Counted from the stretch's first letter, positions 19,284 through 29,235 are shown. The stretch: 64,000 bases of DNA from Methylococcaceae bacterium (GCA_030693065.1 JAUYBL010000002.1:44772-108771); one strand, 5' to 3'. Numbers and translations: made by a program. Notes: generated by a model from the letters alone, not told the origin.

Positions 19284-19441
19284 ATACTTTCAATTTAGAT
19301 AAATAACGGCGGGTGAATTTAAAGTACCCTAACTATAGACGTTATTAATTTAGTTGTGTGTATGCCAAGGTTTTTAATCTGGGCGTTTATTAGATTAATA
19401 TTCCCCATATTGAATGAGGAATATTATGATTGACGAAGTCT

Positions 19442-19594
19442 TAACTACGGGGATCCTCGAAAAACCCAATCCGTTCATGGTTCGACAGACTCACCACGAA
19501 CGGAACGTTTTGATTTATATAACACCGTTCGCATTTATGCCCTGTGGGTACTGAGTTTATCGAAGTGCAGGGTTTTTCGAGGTTCCCTACGTTA
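19442..19594. repeat. Small inverted-repeat element (MITE/REP-like)
   Basis: About 153 bp bounded by imperfect terminal inverted repeats of about 25 bp: left 19442-19467, right 19570-19594, sharing the core CCTCGAAAAACCC and its complement. Inside are two hairpins: CCGTTCATGGT/ACCACGAACGG (19471-19503) and CCCTG/CAGGG (19540-19572) around a TCGAAG-type core resembling common bacterial intergenic repeats. It ends 9 bp before the purD stop codon region and encodes nothing. The rest of the 19284-19603 gap holds only the acyltransferase upstream region. Confidence 0.65.
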
Positions 19595-19603
19595 TAAATT
19601 GAT

Positions 19604-20887
19604 TTAAATACTATTTTTAATCGCTTTAAAGCCAATATCATTCCGATAGTAAATGTTTTCCCAATGTATCTTCTCGACTAATGCGTAGGCCTTGGTTTGA
19701 GCTTCAAAAATATCTTCACCCAATGCACAGGCGCATAAGACACGGCCACCGGCAGTCACAATGTCATTACCTTGCTGCAGAGTACCTGCATGAAAGACTT
19801 TGCACTCATTGCTTTCGGTGTTCGGTAAACCAGAGATAATCGCACCTTTTTGGTAGCTATCCGGATAGCCGCCTGCCGCCAGCACCACGCCTAATGAGGC
19901 GCGTTCATCCCAGTCACTGTCTGTTGTATCCAGATTTTCGGCCAAGGCCGCTTCGCAAAGTTCAACTAGGTCGCTTTTTAAACGCATCATAATCGGCTGT
20001 GTTTCAGGATCGCCAAAGCGGCAGTTATATTCAAGTACTTTGATGGAGCCATTCGGGCTAATCATCAGGCCAGCATACAAAAATCCTGTATAAGGCAGGC
20101 CGTCAGCAGCCATGCCTTTGAGAGTCGGTTCAATGACTTGGCGCATCACTTGTCGGTGGATTTCCGGTGTGACCACTGGTGCTGGCGAATAAGCGCCCAT
20201 GCCGCCAGTGTTCGGTCCTAAGTCGCCGTTGTCACGGGCTTTGTGGTCTTGGGAAGTGGCCATCGGCAAAGCGTTTTTACCATCTGCAATGACGATAAAG
20301 CTGGCTTCCTCGCCTTGTAAAAATTCTTCGATAACGACCCGGTTGCCTGCTTCGCCGAAGACATTGCCGGAGAGCATGTCTTCGACTGCTGAAATCGCCT
20401 CGGCTTCAGATTGCGCAACAATAACGCCTTTGCCAGCAGCCAAGCCATCAGCTTTGACGACAATGGGCGCGCCTTGCTGTTTGATGTAGGCAATAGCTTG
20501 GTCTTTGTCAGTGAACGATTCATACGCAGCGGTAGGAATGTGGTGACGAATCATGAAGTCTTTGCAAAAGGACTTGGAACCTTCCAGTTGCGCGGCTTTG
20601 GCGCTGGGACCAAAGCACTTTAAACCTGCTTCCTGAAATCGGTCGACTACACCTAGCACCAGCGGAATTTCCGGGCCGATGATGGTCAGGTCGATGGCTT
20701 GTTGCTGGGCAAAAGCTAATAAACCAGCTATGTCTTCAACAGCAATGGCAACGTTTTCAACACCTGGTTCCAATGCTGTACCTGCATTGCCGGGCGCAAC
20801 AAACACTTTTTCAACTTTAGTGGATTGTTTGGCTTTCCAGGCAAGTGCGTGTTCACGACCGCCGCTACCAACGATTAGGATTTTCAT
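19604..20887 (-). CDS. purD: Phosphoribosylamine--glycine ligase
   Basis: Second step of purine biosynthesis: joins glycine to 5-phosphoribosylamine with ATP. The 427 residues have ATP-grasp architecture: N-terminal MKILIVGSGGREHALAWK, the GPEIPLVLGVVDRF segment, VKADGLAAGKGVIVA nucleotide-binding loop, VVIEEFLQGEEASF, and GPNTGGMGAYSPAP. The RFGDPETQPIMMRL motif carries metal ligands. It lies 12 bp downstream of purH and is co-transcribed. The inverted-repeat element lies just beyond its 3' end. Confidence 0.97.
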   Translation of the reverse strand: MKILIVGSGGREHALAWKAKQSTKVEKVFVAPGNAGTALEPGVENVAIAVEDIAGLLAFAQQQAIDLTIIGPEIPLVLGVVDRFQEAGLKCFGPSAKAAQLEGSKSFCKDFMIRHHIPTAAYESFTDKDQAIAYIKQQGAPIVVKADGLAAGKGVIVAQSEAEAISAVEDMLSGNVFGEAGNRVVIEEFLQGEEASFIVIADGKNALPMATSQDHKARDNGDLGPNTGGMGAYSPAPVVTPEIHRQVMRQVIEPTLKGMAADGLPYTGFLYAGLMISPNGSIKVLEYNCRFGDPETQPIMMRLKSDLVELCEAALAENLDTTDSDWDERASLGVVLAAGGYPDSYQKGAIISGLPNTESNECKVFHAGTLQQGNDIVTAGGRVLCACALGEDIFEAQTKAYALVEKIHWENIYYRNDIGFKAIKNSI

Positions 20888-20899
20888 GAGCGTCTCGAA

Positions 20900-22453
20900 T
20901 TAATGACGGAAATGGCGCATGCCGGTAAAGACCATGGCGATGTTGTTTTCATCTGCAGCAGAGATAACTTCGGCATCGCGCATCGAACCGCCTGGATGGA
21001 TAATAGCGGTGATACCGGCTTCCGCCGCCGCATCAATGCCATCCCGGAATGGGAAGAACGCATCGGATGCCATAACTGAGCCCGGAACTTCGAGGCCTGC
21101 ATCAACCGCTTTAATGCCAGCAATTTTGGCAGAATATACCCGGCTCATTTGTCCAGCGCCGACACCAATGGTTTGCGCTTGTTTGCTATAAACGATGGCG
21201 TTGGATTTTACAAATTTGGCGACCTTCCATGCGAATAGTAAATCTGCCAATTCTTGTTCAGTAGGTGCGCGTTTGCTGACCACTTTTAAATCAGCAGCAG
21301 TAATTTTGCCTAAATCTTTATCTTGAACCAATAAGCCGCCATTAACACGTTTGAAATCAAAGCTTTTGTCTTCAGCGTTCCAGGTGCCTGATTCCAGAAC
21401 TCGCACATTAGCTTTGTCAGCCAACACGGTTTGTGCAGCCGTGCTTACGCTAGGCGCAATAATGACTTCAACGAATTGCCTGCTGACGATCGCCGTAGCG
21501 GTTTGTTCATCCAGCTCCCGGTTAAAAGCAATAATGCCGCCAAAAGCTGAGGTGGGATCGGTGGCATAAGCTTTGTCATAAGCCTCGCTAATAGTATTTG
21601 CTTCCGCTACACCGCAAGGGTTAGCGTGTTTGACGATAACGCAGGTGGGCTTTTCAAAGGATTTGACGCATTCCAGCGCAGCGTCGGCATCGGCGATGTT
21701 GTTGTAAGACAGTTCCTTGCCTTGTAACTGTTTGGCTGCCGCAATAGTGCCGGACGCAGGATTCTTTTCTTGATAGAAAGCTGCATTTTGGTGCGGGTTT
21801 TCGCCGTAACGCATGGTTTGTTTACGGTAAAACTGCAAGTTCAAAGTTTCTTGAAATGCTTCATCGCTAAGATTGCTTAAATATGTGGCAATTGCGGTAT
21901 CGTAACGCGCGGTATGTTCAAAACTGGTTAGGGCCAGGTTAAAACGGGTTTTTGCAGAAAGCTGGTTGGTATTGCCTTTAAGCTCGTCAATAATTGCTGC
22001 ATAAGCACTTGGGCTAACAATCACCGCCACATCGGCATGATTTTTAGCGGCGGCACGAATCATCGTTGGGCCGCCAATATCAATGTTTTCTATTGCAGTT
22101 TCAAAATCACAATCAGGCTTGGCAATGGTTTGTTCAAACGGATACAAATTAACCACAACCATGTCAATCGGCTGAATACCGTTGGCGCTCATTATTGCAT
22201 CGTCGATGCCGCGACGGCCCAAAATACCGCCATGCACTTTTGGATGTAGGGTTTTTACCCGGCCATCCATCATTTCAGGGAAGCCGGTGTAATCGGAGAC
22301 TTCTGTGGCCGGGATGTTATTTTCGGAGAGCGTTTTGAATGTGCCGCCGGTAGACAGCAGCTCAACCCCTAGTCCGCTCAATTCACGGCAAAACTCGACG
22401 ATACCCGACTTATCGGAAACACTGACCAGCGCACGGGTCACTTTTTTGTTCAT
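20900..22453 (-). CDS. purH: Bifunctional AICAR formyltransferase / IMP cyclohydrolase
   Basis: Catalyses the last two steps of IMP synthesis. The 517 residues cover an N-terminal MGS-like IMP cyclohydrolase domain (about 1-200; [44 protein letters not shown]) and a C-terminal AICAR transformylase (about 200-517; [26 protein letters not shown], and [12 protein letters not shown] with [10 protein letters not shown]). All expected blocks are present. An upstream GAGG precedes the ATG. It leads the purH-purD operon. Confidence 0.97.
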   Translation of the reverse strand: MNKKVTRALVSVSDKSGIVEFCRELSGLGVELLSTGGTFKTLSENNIPATEVSDYTGFPEMMDGRVKTLHPKVHGGILGRRGIDDAIMSANGIQPIDMVVVNLYPFEQTIAKPDCDFETAIENIDIGGPTMIRAAAKNHADVAVIVSPSAYAAIIDELKGNTNQLSAKTRFNLALTSFEHTARYDTAIATYLSNLSDEAFQETLNLQFYRKQTMRYGENPHQNAAFYQEKNPASGTIAAAKQLQGKELSYNNIADADAALECVKSFEKPTCVIVKHANPCGVAEANTISEAYDKAYATDPTSAFGGIIAFNRELDEQTATAIVSRQFVEVIIAPSVSTAAQTVLADKANVRVLESGTWNAEDKSFDFKRVNGGLLVQDKDLGKITAADLKVVSKRAPTEQELADLLFAWKVAKFVKSNAIVYSKQAQTIGVGAGQMSRVYSAKIAGIKAVDAGLEVPGSVMASDAFFPFRDGIDAAAEAGITAIIHPGGSMRDAEVISAADENNIAMVFTGMRHFRH

Positions 22454-22598
22454 GCAAACCTCTTGGAGGAAATTCTAAAAAAGGGATGGGGCAAACTTTA
22501 TGGGGAGCCCGGTATGGTTGTAGTCGGCTTTAAAAATAATAGGTATAGATCCGTTGGCTATGCTCAAGGCCAGTAAAAATAACTTTTTAAGTACATTC

Positions 22599-22883
22599 TT
22601 ACGACAAGCCGTATTGATCCAACTTTTTACGTAAGGTGCTGCGACTTAAGCCTAATGCCTTGGCGGCTTTGGTTTGATTGTGACCAAAATGAGTTAAAGC
22701 AGCTTCAAGCAAAGGCTTTTCAACTTCACTAATTACCATGGCATGCAAGCTTACAGCGTCATGACCGCTTAATTGCGAAAGATATAGATCGACCGTTTGT
22801 CTGACATAGACAGATAACGGTAACGGAATATTTTTTTTACTATCTATGGGGATAATGTCAGCACTTTTTGGCGATGCATTCAT
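22599..22883 (-). CDS. fis: Fis-family DNA-binding protein
   Basis: Small nucleoid-associated regulator of the Fis family. The 94-residue protein has the C-terminal helix-turn-helix NQTKAAKALGLSRSTLRKKL, almost identical to canonical Fis, preceded by EKPLLEAALTHFGH. The ATG at 22883 is preferred to a GTG at 22895 that would add four residues. It lies about 17 bp downstream of dusB; dusB-fis is the conserved order in Gammaproteobacteria, which supports both calls. Confidence 0.93.
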   Translation of the reverse strand: MNASPKSADIIPIDSKKNIPLPLSVYVRQTVDLYLSQLSGHDAVSLHAMVISEVEKPLLEAALTHFGHNQTKAAKALGLSRSTLRKKLDQYGLS

Positions 22884-22900
22884 GTTAAGCAGCACTGTCG

Positions 22901-23869
22901 TTAGTTAAGAGAGTTAAAGGCCGAATGTATCAGCGCTATTTGTTCGGATGGCGTCTGTGCCTGGTTGATGTTGCTTTTCAAATCCTGAGGGATTAATTCG
23001 AGTTGCATTAAATACCAACCGATATGTTTCCGAGCCATTCTAACACCGCTGACACTGCCATAGAAGCCATGGATTGCATCCAGATGGGTTAGTAAAGTCT
23101 GTTTAATCTCGATAACTGTTGGTTTTTCAAGAGCTTTTCCATGTTTAATAAAGTGACTTATTTGTTTAAATAACCATGGATTACCTTGTGCAGCTCGGCC
23201 AATCATAATGGCGTCTGCGCCGGTTGCAGCAAGGACTGCTTGGGCTTTTTCTGGTGTATCAATATCACCGTTAGCGATTACCGGTATGTTGATTGACTGT
23301 TTTACTTGTCTTATCGTTTCATACTCGGCCGATCCTGTAAATTTACAAGCACGGGTGCGACCGTGAATTGTTAGCGCTGCAATGCCTGCATCTTCGGCGA
23401 TTTTGGCAATAGCAAGGGCGTTACGATGACTAAGATCCCAGCCGGTACGGATTTTTAATGTCACAGGAATATCTACGGCTATAACAACGGCATCGAGAAT
23501 TTTTTTAACCAGCGCCTCATCTCTTAATAATGCAGAACCCGCCGCCACAGAGCACACTTTTTTGGCAGGACAGCCCATGTTGATGTCGATAATTTGCGCG
23601 CCGCGAGCAGCGTTTATTTTTGCGGCATCAGCCATGTGTAAAGGATCGGTGCCCAAAATCTGCACTGAGCGCAGACCGTTTTCGCCGCTTTGATCGGCTT
23701 TTTGCAGTGTCTTTTTATGGTGCTGCAAAGCTGGATTGGATGCCACCATCTCTGAAACGGCAAGCCCGGCACCAAATTGTTTACACAGCTCGCGAAATGG
23801 CCGGTCTGTGATTCCGGCCATGGGTGCTAAAAGCACATTGTTGGAGAGCTGATAAGGGCCTATATGCAT
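22901..23869 (-). CDS. dusB: tRNA-dihydrouridine synthase B
   Basis: FMN-dependent enzyme that reduces uridine to dihydrouridine in tRNA. The 322 residues are normal for DusB. Visible: LLAPMAGITDRPFR near the N-terminus, the DINMGCPAKKVCSVAAGSAL motif with the active-site Cys, VTLKIRTGWD, LTIHGRTR, IPVIANGDI (phosphate-binding) and IMIGRAAQGNPW. It is immediately upstream of fis in the usual arrangement. Confidence 0.96.
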   Translation of the reverse strand: MHIGPYQLSNNVLLAPMAGITDRPFRELCKQFGAGLAVSEMVASNPALQHHKKTLQKADQSGENGLRSVQILGTDPLHMADAAKINAARGAQIIDINMGCPAKKVCSVAAGSALLRDEALVKKILDAVVIAVDIPVTLKIRTGWDLSHRNALAIAKIAEDAGIAALTIHGRTRACKFTGSAEYETIRQVKQSINIPVIANGDIDTPEKAQAVLAATGADAIMIGRAAQGNPWLFKQISHFIKHGKALEKPTVIEIKQTLLTHLDAIHGFYGSVSGVRMARKHIGWYLMQLELIPQDLKSNINQAQTPSEQIALIHSAFNSLN

Positions 23870-23885
23870 TGGGGATGGTTAGCGA

Positions 23886-24425
23886 TTACTTTTCTGAAGT
23901 TTGCTCGACGTCTTCGTTCCAGATCGGATTATTGCGATCTTCAGGAGTCAGTTGGTTGACGTCTTCCGGAAACAAATGCCAGAAAGATTTGTCAATTTTG
24001 GCGTTGTTGTAGCCTTCTTTTTTCTCGTGGGTGAACGGGCACCACCAGTTTTCTACGATTTTGACCATGTAGGCATGCCATTCAAATAGCGCAACACTGA
24101 CTGGGCAATACCAAGTGCAGTTTAAAATCCAGAACAATTTGGATTGCGCCATACTGGCCTTGAAAGTAGGTTTCATGGTGATTTGGTTTTTTAAATCATA
24201 GCGATGGCTGGCACGATCAGGAATAAAATCTGACAGCGTTTTGAGGTCTTGGGCCCCCATCATGCGTAAATGGTAGTAAGTTAAATAAGCACTGATGAAT
24301 ACAAACGGGAAGGTAAGCAGGGGCAAGTAAATCAGAATCATGCCTATGCCGCGTTGCAACACAGGAATTTTTTGATAGTTTTTGGCGATTTCAACGCGAC
24401 CAGAACAAGATTCACAGGCTTTCAT
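23886..24425 (-). CDS. Conserved-looking membrane protein with N-terminal CxxC, function unknown
   Basis: A 179-residue protein I do not recognise. It starts with a CESC pair (residues 4-7), then has one clear hydrophobic hairpin (about 28-52, IGMILIYLPLLTFPFVFISA) and a second hydrophobic stretch around LFWILNCTWYCPVSVALF rich in Cys, Trp and His. The C-terminal third is soluble and acidic (FPEDVNQLTPEDRNNPIW). Its ATG overlaps the stop of a small CxxC metal-binding-type protein, so the two are translationally coupled. A metal or redox role is suggested by the partner but not shown. Confidence 0.6.
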   Translation of the reverse strand: MKACESCSGRVEIAKNYQKIPVLQRGIGMILIYLPLLTFPFVFISAYLTYYHLRMMGAQDLKTLSDFIPDRASHRYDLKNQITMKPTFKASMAQSKLFWILNCTWYCPVSVALFEWHAYMVKIVENWWCPFTHEKKEGYNNAKIDKSFWHLFPEDVNQLTPEDRNNPIWNEDVEQTSEK

Positions 24426-24616
24426 TTTTTATTATCCTCATGATTTTTAGAATTATTAATAGGGTTGCTTGATAAAATATCGTCGTTAAGTAGCTGATAA
24501 ATACTTTGGCATCCGGCACAGCAAAAAGCCAGCTCACCTTGGCGAGTGTTTAAACTGAAGCCTTTGATTTCCACTGGCTGACCACACAGGGCGCAGGTTT
24601 TTTTTATAGTGGTCAT
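24422..24616 (-). CDS. Small zinc-ribbon/metal-binding protein (P-type ATPase N-domain like)
   Basis: A 64-residue protein with two cysteine pairs, CALCGQPVEI and FCCAGCQSIYQLL. This pattern matches the putative metal-binding domain found at the N-terminus of copper-type P-ATPases such as CcoI/FixI, here as a stand-alone protein. The ATG at 24616 follows AAGG and is preferred over the adjacent GTG. It overlaps the following membrane protein gene by 4 bp. A metal-delivery partner for that protein is a reasonable inference. Confidence 0.7.
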   Translation of the reverse strand: MTTIKKTCALCGQPVEIKGFSLNTRQGELAFCCAGCQSIYQLLNDDILSSNPINNSKNHEDNKK

Positions 24617-24633
24617 CACAAGTACCTTGGTGG

Positions 24634-25830
24634 TTACAAGCTAGTAGAGACGGAGCAAAAATAAGTTTTTAGGTATTCTGTTTCAGGCGCAGCCGGGTCG
24701 ATAGGATGATCTGGACCTTGACCGCCGCTAGCGAAAAATACCAAATGTCGGTCGATATGTCGCCCCGAAGAACGCAAAATTTCATGTAGATTTTCGCGGC
24801 TAAGGTGGTGCGAGCACGACGCCGAAATTAATATGCCATTTTTGGACAACACCTGCAAAGCCAGATGATTTAATCGGCGATAAGCTTCATAACCTTGTTT
24901 AAAATCTTTTTTGCGTTTGATCAGCGCAGGTGGATCGAGCACGATAATATCGTAAAGCTCATTGTCTAAACGGGCTTGCTTGAGAAAATCAAAGACATCG
25001 CTACGCACAAAGCGCATTTTGTCCTGTACTTGATTGAGTTTGGCATTTTCCTCGGCAAGTGTTAACGCTCCTTGTGACGCATCAACACAGGTTACCTCGA
25101 TGGCACCCGCTATAGCTGCAGGAATGCTCCATGCGCCGGTGTAAGAAAATAAATCCAACACCCGTTGACCATTGGCAAAACTTGCCAGTTGAGCGCGACT
25201 GCTGCGATGGTCGTAAAACCAGCCGGTTTTCTGTCCACCCAAGATGTCTACGACAAATTTTGCGCCGTTCTCTTCGATAATCAATGGTTCTGGGAGCTTG
25301 CCGTAGGCTAATTCAGACTCCATGCTCAGACCTTCTAATTGGCGCTGACTATTATCGTTTTTAAGAATAATGGCTTCGGGGCTGAGAAGATCAATGAGCG
25401 CTGTAAACAAAGCCTCTTTGCGTTGTTCCATGCCGACAGTGGTAATTTGCACTGATAATACCGGGCCAAAACGGTCAATAACTATGCCGGGTAAACCGTC
25501 GCTTTCGCCATAGACCAGACGATAATATGGTTTGGAAAATAGTTTTTTACGCAAGTTTAGGGCGTTGCTCAAACGATCTTTGAAGAAGTTACTGCCACAT
25601 TTTAGATTGGCTTTTCTGGACAGTAAGCGGGCGCAAATAAGTGTTTGAGGATTGACATAGGCCGTGCCCAATCCTTTGCCCTCTGCATCAATGATTTGCA
25701 CCAAGTCGCCTGCCGTGAATTGTTCCAGGGGTGAGCGTTGCGTATCGACTTCATTGCTGAAAACCCAGCTGTGGCCTTTGCGCAGACGTTTGTCTTCGTT
25801 CTTTTTTAGATAAAGTTCAGGATATGCCAT
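24634..25830 (-). CDS. rlmI: 23S rRNA (cytosine-C5)-methyltransferase RlmI-like
   Basis: SAM-dependent methyltransferase of the RlmI family (m5C1962 of 23S rRNA). The ATG at 25830 is chosen because MAYPELYLKKNEDKRLRKGH starts the N-terminal PUA domain; longer starts lie in the upstream gene. The 398 residues show PUA (about 1-90), then a Rossmann methyltransferase domain with RVLDLFSYTGAWSIPAA (SAM motif I), VTCVDAS, and the catalytic region DIIVLDPPALIKRKKDF plus SASCSHHLSRE. The Cys in SCSHH is in the position of the methyl-accepting catalytic residue. Confidence 0.92.
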   Translation of the reverse strand: MAYPELYLKKNEDKRLRKGHSWVFSNEVDTQRSPLEQFTAGDLVQIIDAEGKGLGTAYVNPQTLICARLLSRKANLKCGSNFFKDRLSNALNLRKKLFSKPYYRLVYGESDGLPGIVIDRFGPVLSVQITTVGMEQRKEALFTALIDLLSPEAIILKNDNSQRQLEGLSMESELAYGKLPEPLIIEENGAKFVVDILGGQKTGWFYDHRSSRAQLASFANGQRVLDLFSYTGAWSIPAAIAGAIEVTCVDASQGALTLAEENAKLNQVQDKMRFVRSDVFDFLKQARLDNELYDIIVLDPPALIKRKKDFKQGYEAYRRLNHLALQVLSKNGILISASCSHHLSRENLHEILRSSGRHIDRHLVFFASGGQGPDHPIDPAAPETEYLKTYFCSVSTSL

Positions 25831-25831
25831 G

Positions 25832-26491
25832 TTAATCGGTAAATTCGAAGGTGTAGCCGCCAATTTTAGTTTTCGGGGCGGCAAGGCTTAGGCTGATTTC
25901 ACTGGTTGCATCGGGCAATAGCAAAAACGGCGCGGCGGATTCTTTAGGTAAATAGTCATAAGGTTGGAACACGCGTTGACTGAAGGGTAAGCCAGCGTAG
26001 TCCAGTAAGGTTAATTTTAGCTTTGGATAAGCTTGTTCAAAGGCTGCTTGATTACTAATAACAGCGCTGAATGCGACAAATTCATCTGTTTGTGTTGTTA
26101 GCGCGCCTTGCAGTACTATTAATTCCTTGGTGTTTCGGTAAGTGGGTAGCCGACAAGCTAAATACTCACAGAATTTTTCCAGCCATGGCCGAAATGTTGG
26201 GTTTTGCGGTAATGCCAAGCCTTCAAAGTAACTTAATTGAGCAAACAAGACTGTTAAACCAATGAGTGAGCCAATAAGCCAATATGGTTTTTCAGGTGCC
26301 TTTTCTTGGGGTGACAGCCAGGATGTTGTCGCTATCGGTGTGTCCAGATTGTCAGTGTCGCTGATGGATTCCAGCGCATTGAATAAAGCCAAACATTTTT
26401 TCTTTTTGCAACGCACCATGCCGTGACCAGCTCTTAGCTGTTCGGTAGTCACTTTTTGTAAGGTTCGACATTCGGTGCAGCGGGTAAACAT
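25832..26491 (-). CDS. DUF3426 protein with MJ0042-type zinc ribbon
   Basis: A 219-residue protein with an N-terminal MJ0042-type zinc ribbon (CTECRTLQKV then RCKKKKC), a central membrane helix (about residues 71-90, IGSLIGLTVLFAQLSYF) and a periplasmic DUF3426 domain (VLQGALTTQTDEFVAFSAVI through LPKESAAPFLLLPD). The genes prmA and DUF3426 are often neighbours in Proteobacteria, which fits. Its function is not known. It ends 1 bp before the rlmI start. Confidence 0.85.
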   Translation of the reverse strand: MFTRCTECRTLQKVTTEQLRAGHGMVRCKKKKCLALFNALESISDTDNLDTPIATTSWLSPQEKAPEKPYWLIGSLIGLTVLFAQLSYFEGLALPQNPTFRPWLEKFCEYLACRLPTYRNTKELIVLQGALTTQTDEFVAFSAVISNQAAFEQAYPKLKLTLLDYAGLPFSQRVFQPYDYLPKESAAPFLLLPDATSEISLSLAAPKTKIGGYTFEFTD

Positions 26492-26496
26492 TCTGG

Positions 26497-27375
26497 TTAG
26501 TGCCTGATACCTTCAAGTCGAATCCAGTCTTCTTGCTGAACAGGTTCTGCCATTGATATAAAAGGTTGGTAGGCGCTCATGACCGATTCGGCTTGTTCTT
26601 CCAAAATGCCCGATAAAACAAGGTCGCCGCCTTTAGATACTAAGCTGGATATTTGCGTGGACATTTCGATTAATGGTTTGGCAAGAATATTAGCCAAGAC
26701 AATATCAGCTTCAAACGCACTGAATTGTTCGGGCAGATAGCAACGGATCTTGTCTTGGACGCTGTTTTTTATAGCATTATCTTGCGTTGCGGTGATTGCT
26801 TGCGGGTCAATATCCACGGCGTGTGCTTCTTTAGCACCGAGTAACACCGCAGCAACAGCAAGTATTCCAGAGCCACAGCCATAATCGATGACGGTTTTGC
26901 CCGTTAAGTCATGACTGGCAAGCCATTCCAAGCACAGTGCAGTTGTCGGATGGGTACCGGTGCCGAATGCTAAGCCCGGATCTAAAATCAGACATACTGT
27001 GCCGGGTTCGAGTTGTTCCTGCCCGGTCGGGCAAACCCAGAGTTTGTTTGCAAATTTCATTGGATGGTAATACTCCATCCAGGCGCGTTCCCAGGCTTGG
27101 TCTTCGACATCTTCAATCAACCAATGCTCCAGTGGTGCATTGGTGAACTGTTGGCAAACCTTGGATTTTATGAGTTCCGGCTCGGCGTCAAGTTCATACA
27201 GGGCAATAACTTGGGTGTTACTCCAGATTTTTGTTTCACCAATGGCCGGTTCATAGACAGGTTCGTCTTCAGCATCCATATAAGTGACTGAAACTGCGCC
27301 CAGTGAATCGAAGAAATCGGCCAGTTTCGGCGCGCTGTCTTCATCGGTAATAACGGAAATTTGCTGCCAGGCCAT
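26497..27375 (-). CDS. prmA: Ribosomal protein L11 methyltransferase
   Basis: Trimethylates lysines of ribosomal protein L11 using SAM. The 292 residues have the N-terminal substrate domain (starting MAWQQISVITDEDSAPKLAD) and a methyltransferase domain with LILDPGLAFGTGTHPTT, TVIDYGCGSGILAVAA, AVDIDPQA and DIVLANILAKPLIEM (NILA motif). All diagnostic blocks are intact. Confidence 0.96.
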   Translation of the reverse strand: MAWQQISVITDEDSAPKLADFFDSLGAVSVTYMDAEDEPVYEPAIGETKIWSNTQVIALYELDAEPELIKSKVCQQFTNAPLEHWLIEDVEDQAWERAWMEYYHPMKFANKLWVCPTGQEQLEPGTVCLILDPGLAFGTGTHPTTALCLEWLASHDLTGKTVIDYGCGSGILAVAAVLLGAKEAHAVDIDPQAITATQDNAIKNSVQDKIRCYLPEQFSAFEADIVLANILAKPLIEMSTQISSLVSKGGDLVLSGILEEQAESVMSAYQPFISMAEPVQQEDWIRLEGIRH

Positions 27376-27401
27376 AGTGTACTTGTTGAATAAGAGAGGA
27401 A

Positions 27402-27427
27402 AACAGGGTGAATGAATTCACCCTGTT
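27402..27427 (-). terminator. Hairpin between accC and prmA
   Basis: A 26-bp palindrome AACAGGGTGAAT-GA-ATTCACCCTGTT lies 13 bp after the accC stop, followed on the minus strand by TTTTCCTCTCTT. It probably terminates or attenuates accBC transcription before prmA. The T tract is short, so read-through is likely. Confidence 0.6.
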
Positions 27428-27439
27428 GATAATGATATG

Positions 27440-28783
27440 TTAAGAAATACCCAGCTTCTTTTCTAAATAATGAATGTTCTGTCCACCGGCGGCGAACGCG
27501 CTGTCATTCATAATGTCTTGCTGTAACGGTATGTTGGTTTTAATACCGTCGATAATGATTTCGCTAAGCGCGGTGTTCATTCTCGCGATGGCGCTTTTGC
27601 GATCTTCGCCATGGGCAATCAATTTGCCTATCATCGAGTCGTAGTAAGGCGGCACTTTGTAACCATTATAGATATGGGTTTCACAACGAATGCCTGGGCC
27701 ACCCGGCATGTGAAACTGTTCTATTTTGCCGGGGCAGGGCATGAAGGTTTTTGGGTCTTCTGCATTTAAGCGACATTCAATGGCATGGCCGGTAATGCGG
27801 ACCTGATCTTGAGTAATTGATAAACGTTCACCTGCAGCAATGCGCAGTTGTTCCTTAACGATGTCAAAGCCTGTGATCATTTCGGTGACAGGATGTTCAA
27901 CCTGGACGCGGGTGTTCATTTCGATGAAGTAAAACTCGCCCTTTTCGTACAGAAATTCAAAAGTACCCGCGCCTAGATAGCCAATATCTACGCAAGCTTT
28001 AGCGCAGCGTTCGCCGATAAGTTTGCGTTGCTCTTCAGTGATGCCAGGGGCGGGTGCTTCTTCAACCACTTTTTGATGACGGCGCTGCATAGAACAGTCG
28101 CGTTCACCCAAATGGATAGCATTGCCATGAGAATCCGCCATTACCTGAAATTCAATGTGCCGGGGATCTTCCAGGAATTTTTCCATGTACACGGTCGGAT
28201 TGCCGAATGCGTTGGCTGCTTCAGCTTTGGTCATCGCAATCGCGTTGATCAGGGCTGCTTCGGTATGGACAGTACGCATGCCACGACCACCGCCGCCACC
28301 GGCAGCTTTGATAATGACCGGATAACCGACTTCTCTGGCCAGTTTTAGATTCTTTTTGTCGTCATCGCTTAACGGATCGCCATTACCGGGTACGCAAGGA
28401 ATGCCTGCAGCCAGCATGGCTTTTTTGGCGGAGATTTTATCGCCCATCATGCGGATTGTGTCAGCATTGGGACCAATAAACACAAAACCGCTTTGTTTTA
28501 CTTTTTCAGAAAAATCGGCATTTTCTGACAAAAAGCCATAGCCGGGATGAATAGCTTCAGCATCGGTAACTTCAGCTGCGCTGATAATGGCTGGAATATT
28601 AAGGTAACTATCAGCGGAGGCTGCCGGGCCTATGCAGACAGACTCATCAGCAAGACGCACATGTTTAAGATCTCGATCAGCTTCTGAATGCACAGCAACA
28701 ACTTTGACGCCTAATTCTCTACAGGCGCGTAATACCCGCAGGGCAATTTCGCCGCGATTGGCGATAACAATTTTATCGAACAT
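27440..28783 (-). CDS. accC: Acetyl-CoA carboxylase, biotin carboxylase subunit
   Basis: ATP-dependent carboxylation of biotin on AccB, first half-reaction of malonyl-CoA formation for fatty-acid synthesis. The 447 residues match the family. Visible: [20 protein letters not shown], the glycine-rich [18 protein letters not shown] loop, [39 protein letters not shown], and [16 protein letters not shown] with the catalytic Arg/Glu cluster. It lies 14 bp after accB. Confidence 0.97.
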   Translation of the reverse strand: MFDKIVIANRGEIALRVLRACRELGVKVVAVHSEADRDLKHVRLADESVCIGPAASADSYLNIPAIISAAEVTDAEAIHPGYGFLSENADFSEKVKQSGFVFIGPNADTIRMMGDKISAKKAMLAAGIPCVPGNGDPLSDDDKKNLKLAREVGYPVIIKAAGGGGGRGMRTVHTEAALINAIAMTKAEAANAFGNPTVYMEKFLEDPRHIEFQVMADSHGNAIHLGERDCSMQRRHQKVVEEAPAPGITEEQRKLIGERCAKACVDIGYLGAGTFEFLYEKGEFYFIEMNTRVQVEHPVTEMITGFDIVKEQLRIAAGERLSITQDQVRITGHAIECRLNAEDPKTFMPCPGKIEQFHMPGGPGIRCETHIYNGYKVPPYYDSMIGKLIAHGEDRKSAIARMNTALSEIIIDGIKTNIPLQQDIMNDSAFAAGGQNIHYLEKKLGIS

Positions 28784-28797
28784 GAATCCCCCGTTGA

Positions 28798-29235
28798 TTA
28801 TTCAATGATGAATAAGGGTTGGCCGTATTCGACCGGCTGGGCATTTTCGACCAGAATTTTAGTGACTGTGCCGCTTTTGTCGGACTCAATCTGATTGAGA
28901 ATTTTCATGGCTTCAATGATGCACAATGTTTCACCCACAGAAACTGATTGGCCGACTTCAACAAACACACGAGTTCCAGGAGAGGCGGAGCGATAAAAAG
29001 TGCCGACCATCGGTGATTTAACGATATGGCCATTGATTTTTTCTTCAGCCGGTTTTTCTGCGGTGGTGTTGCTTGGTGCGACAACAGGTGCAGGTGCAGC
29101 CGCATAAGTGACGGTAGCTGGTGCTGCTGAATAACGGTTAATGCGAATAGACTCCTCGCCTTCTTTGATTTCCAATTCGGCAATGTCGGATTCTTCGATA
29201 ATTTCGATGAGTTTTTTTATTTTTCTAATGTCCAT
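28798..29235 (-). CDS. accB: Acetyl-CoA carboxylase, biotin carboxyl carrier protein
   Basis: Carries biotin between the carboxylase and carboxyltransferase of acetyl-CoA carboxylase. The 145 residues consist of an N-terminal [16 protein letters not shown] helix, an Ala/Pro-rich linker (about 35-65) and a biotinyl domain (about 68-145) with the biotinylation site [10 protein letters not shown]. The thumb segment [14 protein letters not shown] is typical. It overlaps the end of aroQ by 11 bp, keeping the frequent aroQ-accB-accC order. Confidence 0.97.
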   Translation of the reverse strand: MDIRKIKKLIEIIEESDIAELEIKEGEESIRINRYSAAPATVTYAAAPAPVVAPSNTTAEKPAEEKINGHIVKSPMVGTFYRSASPGTRVFVEVGQSVSVGETLCIIEAMKILNQIESDKSGTVTKILVENAQPVEYGQPLFIIE

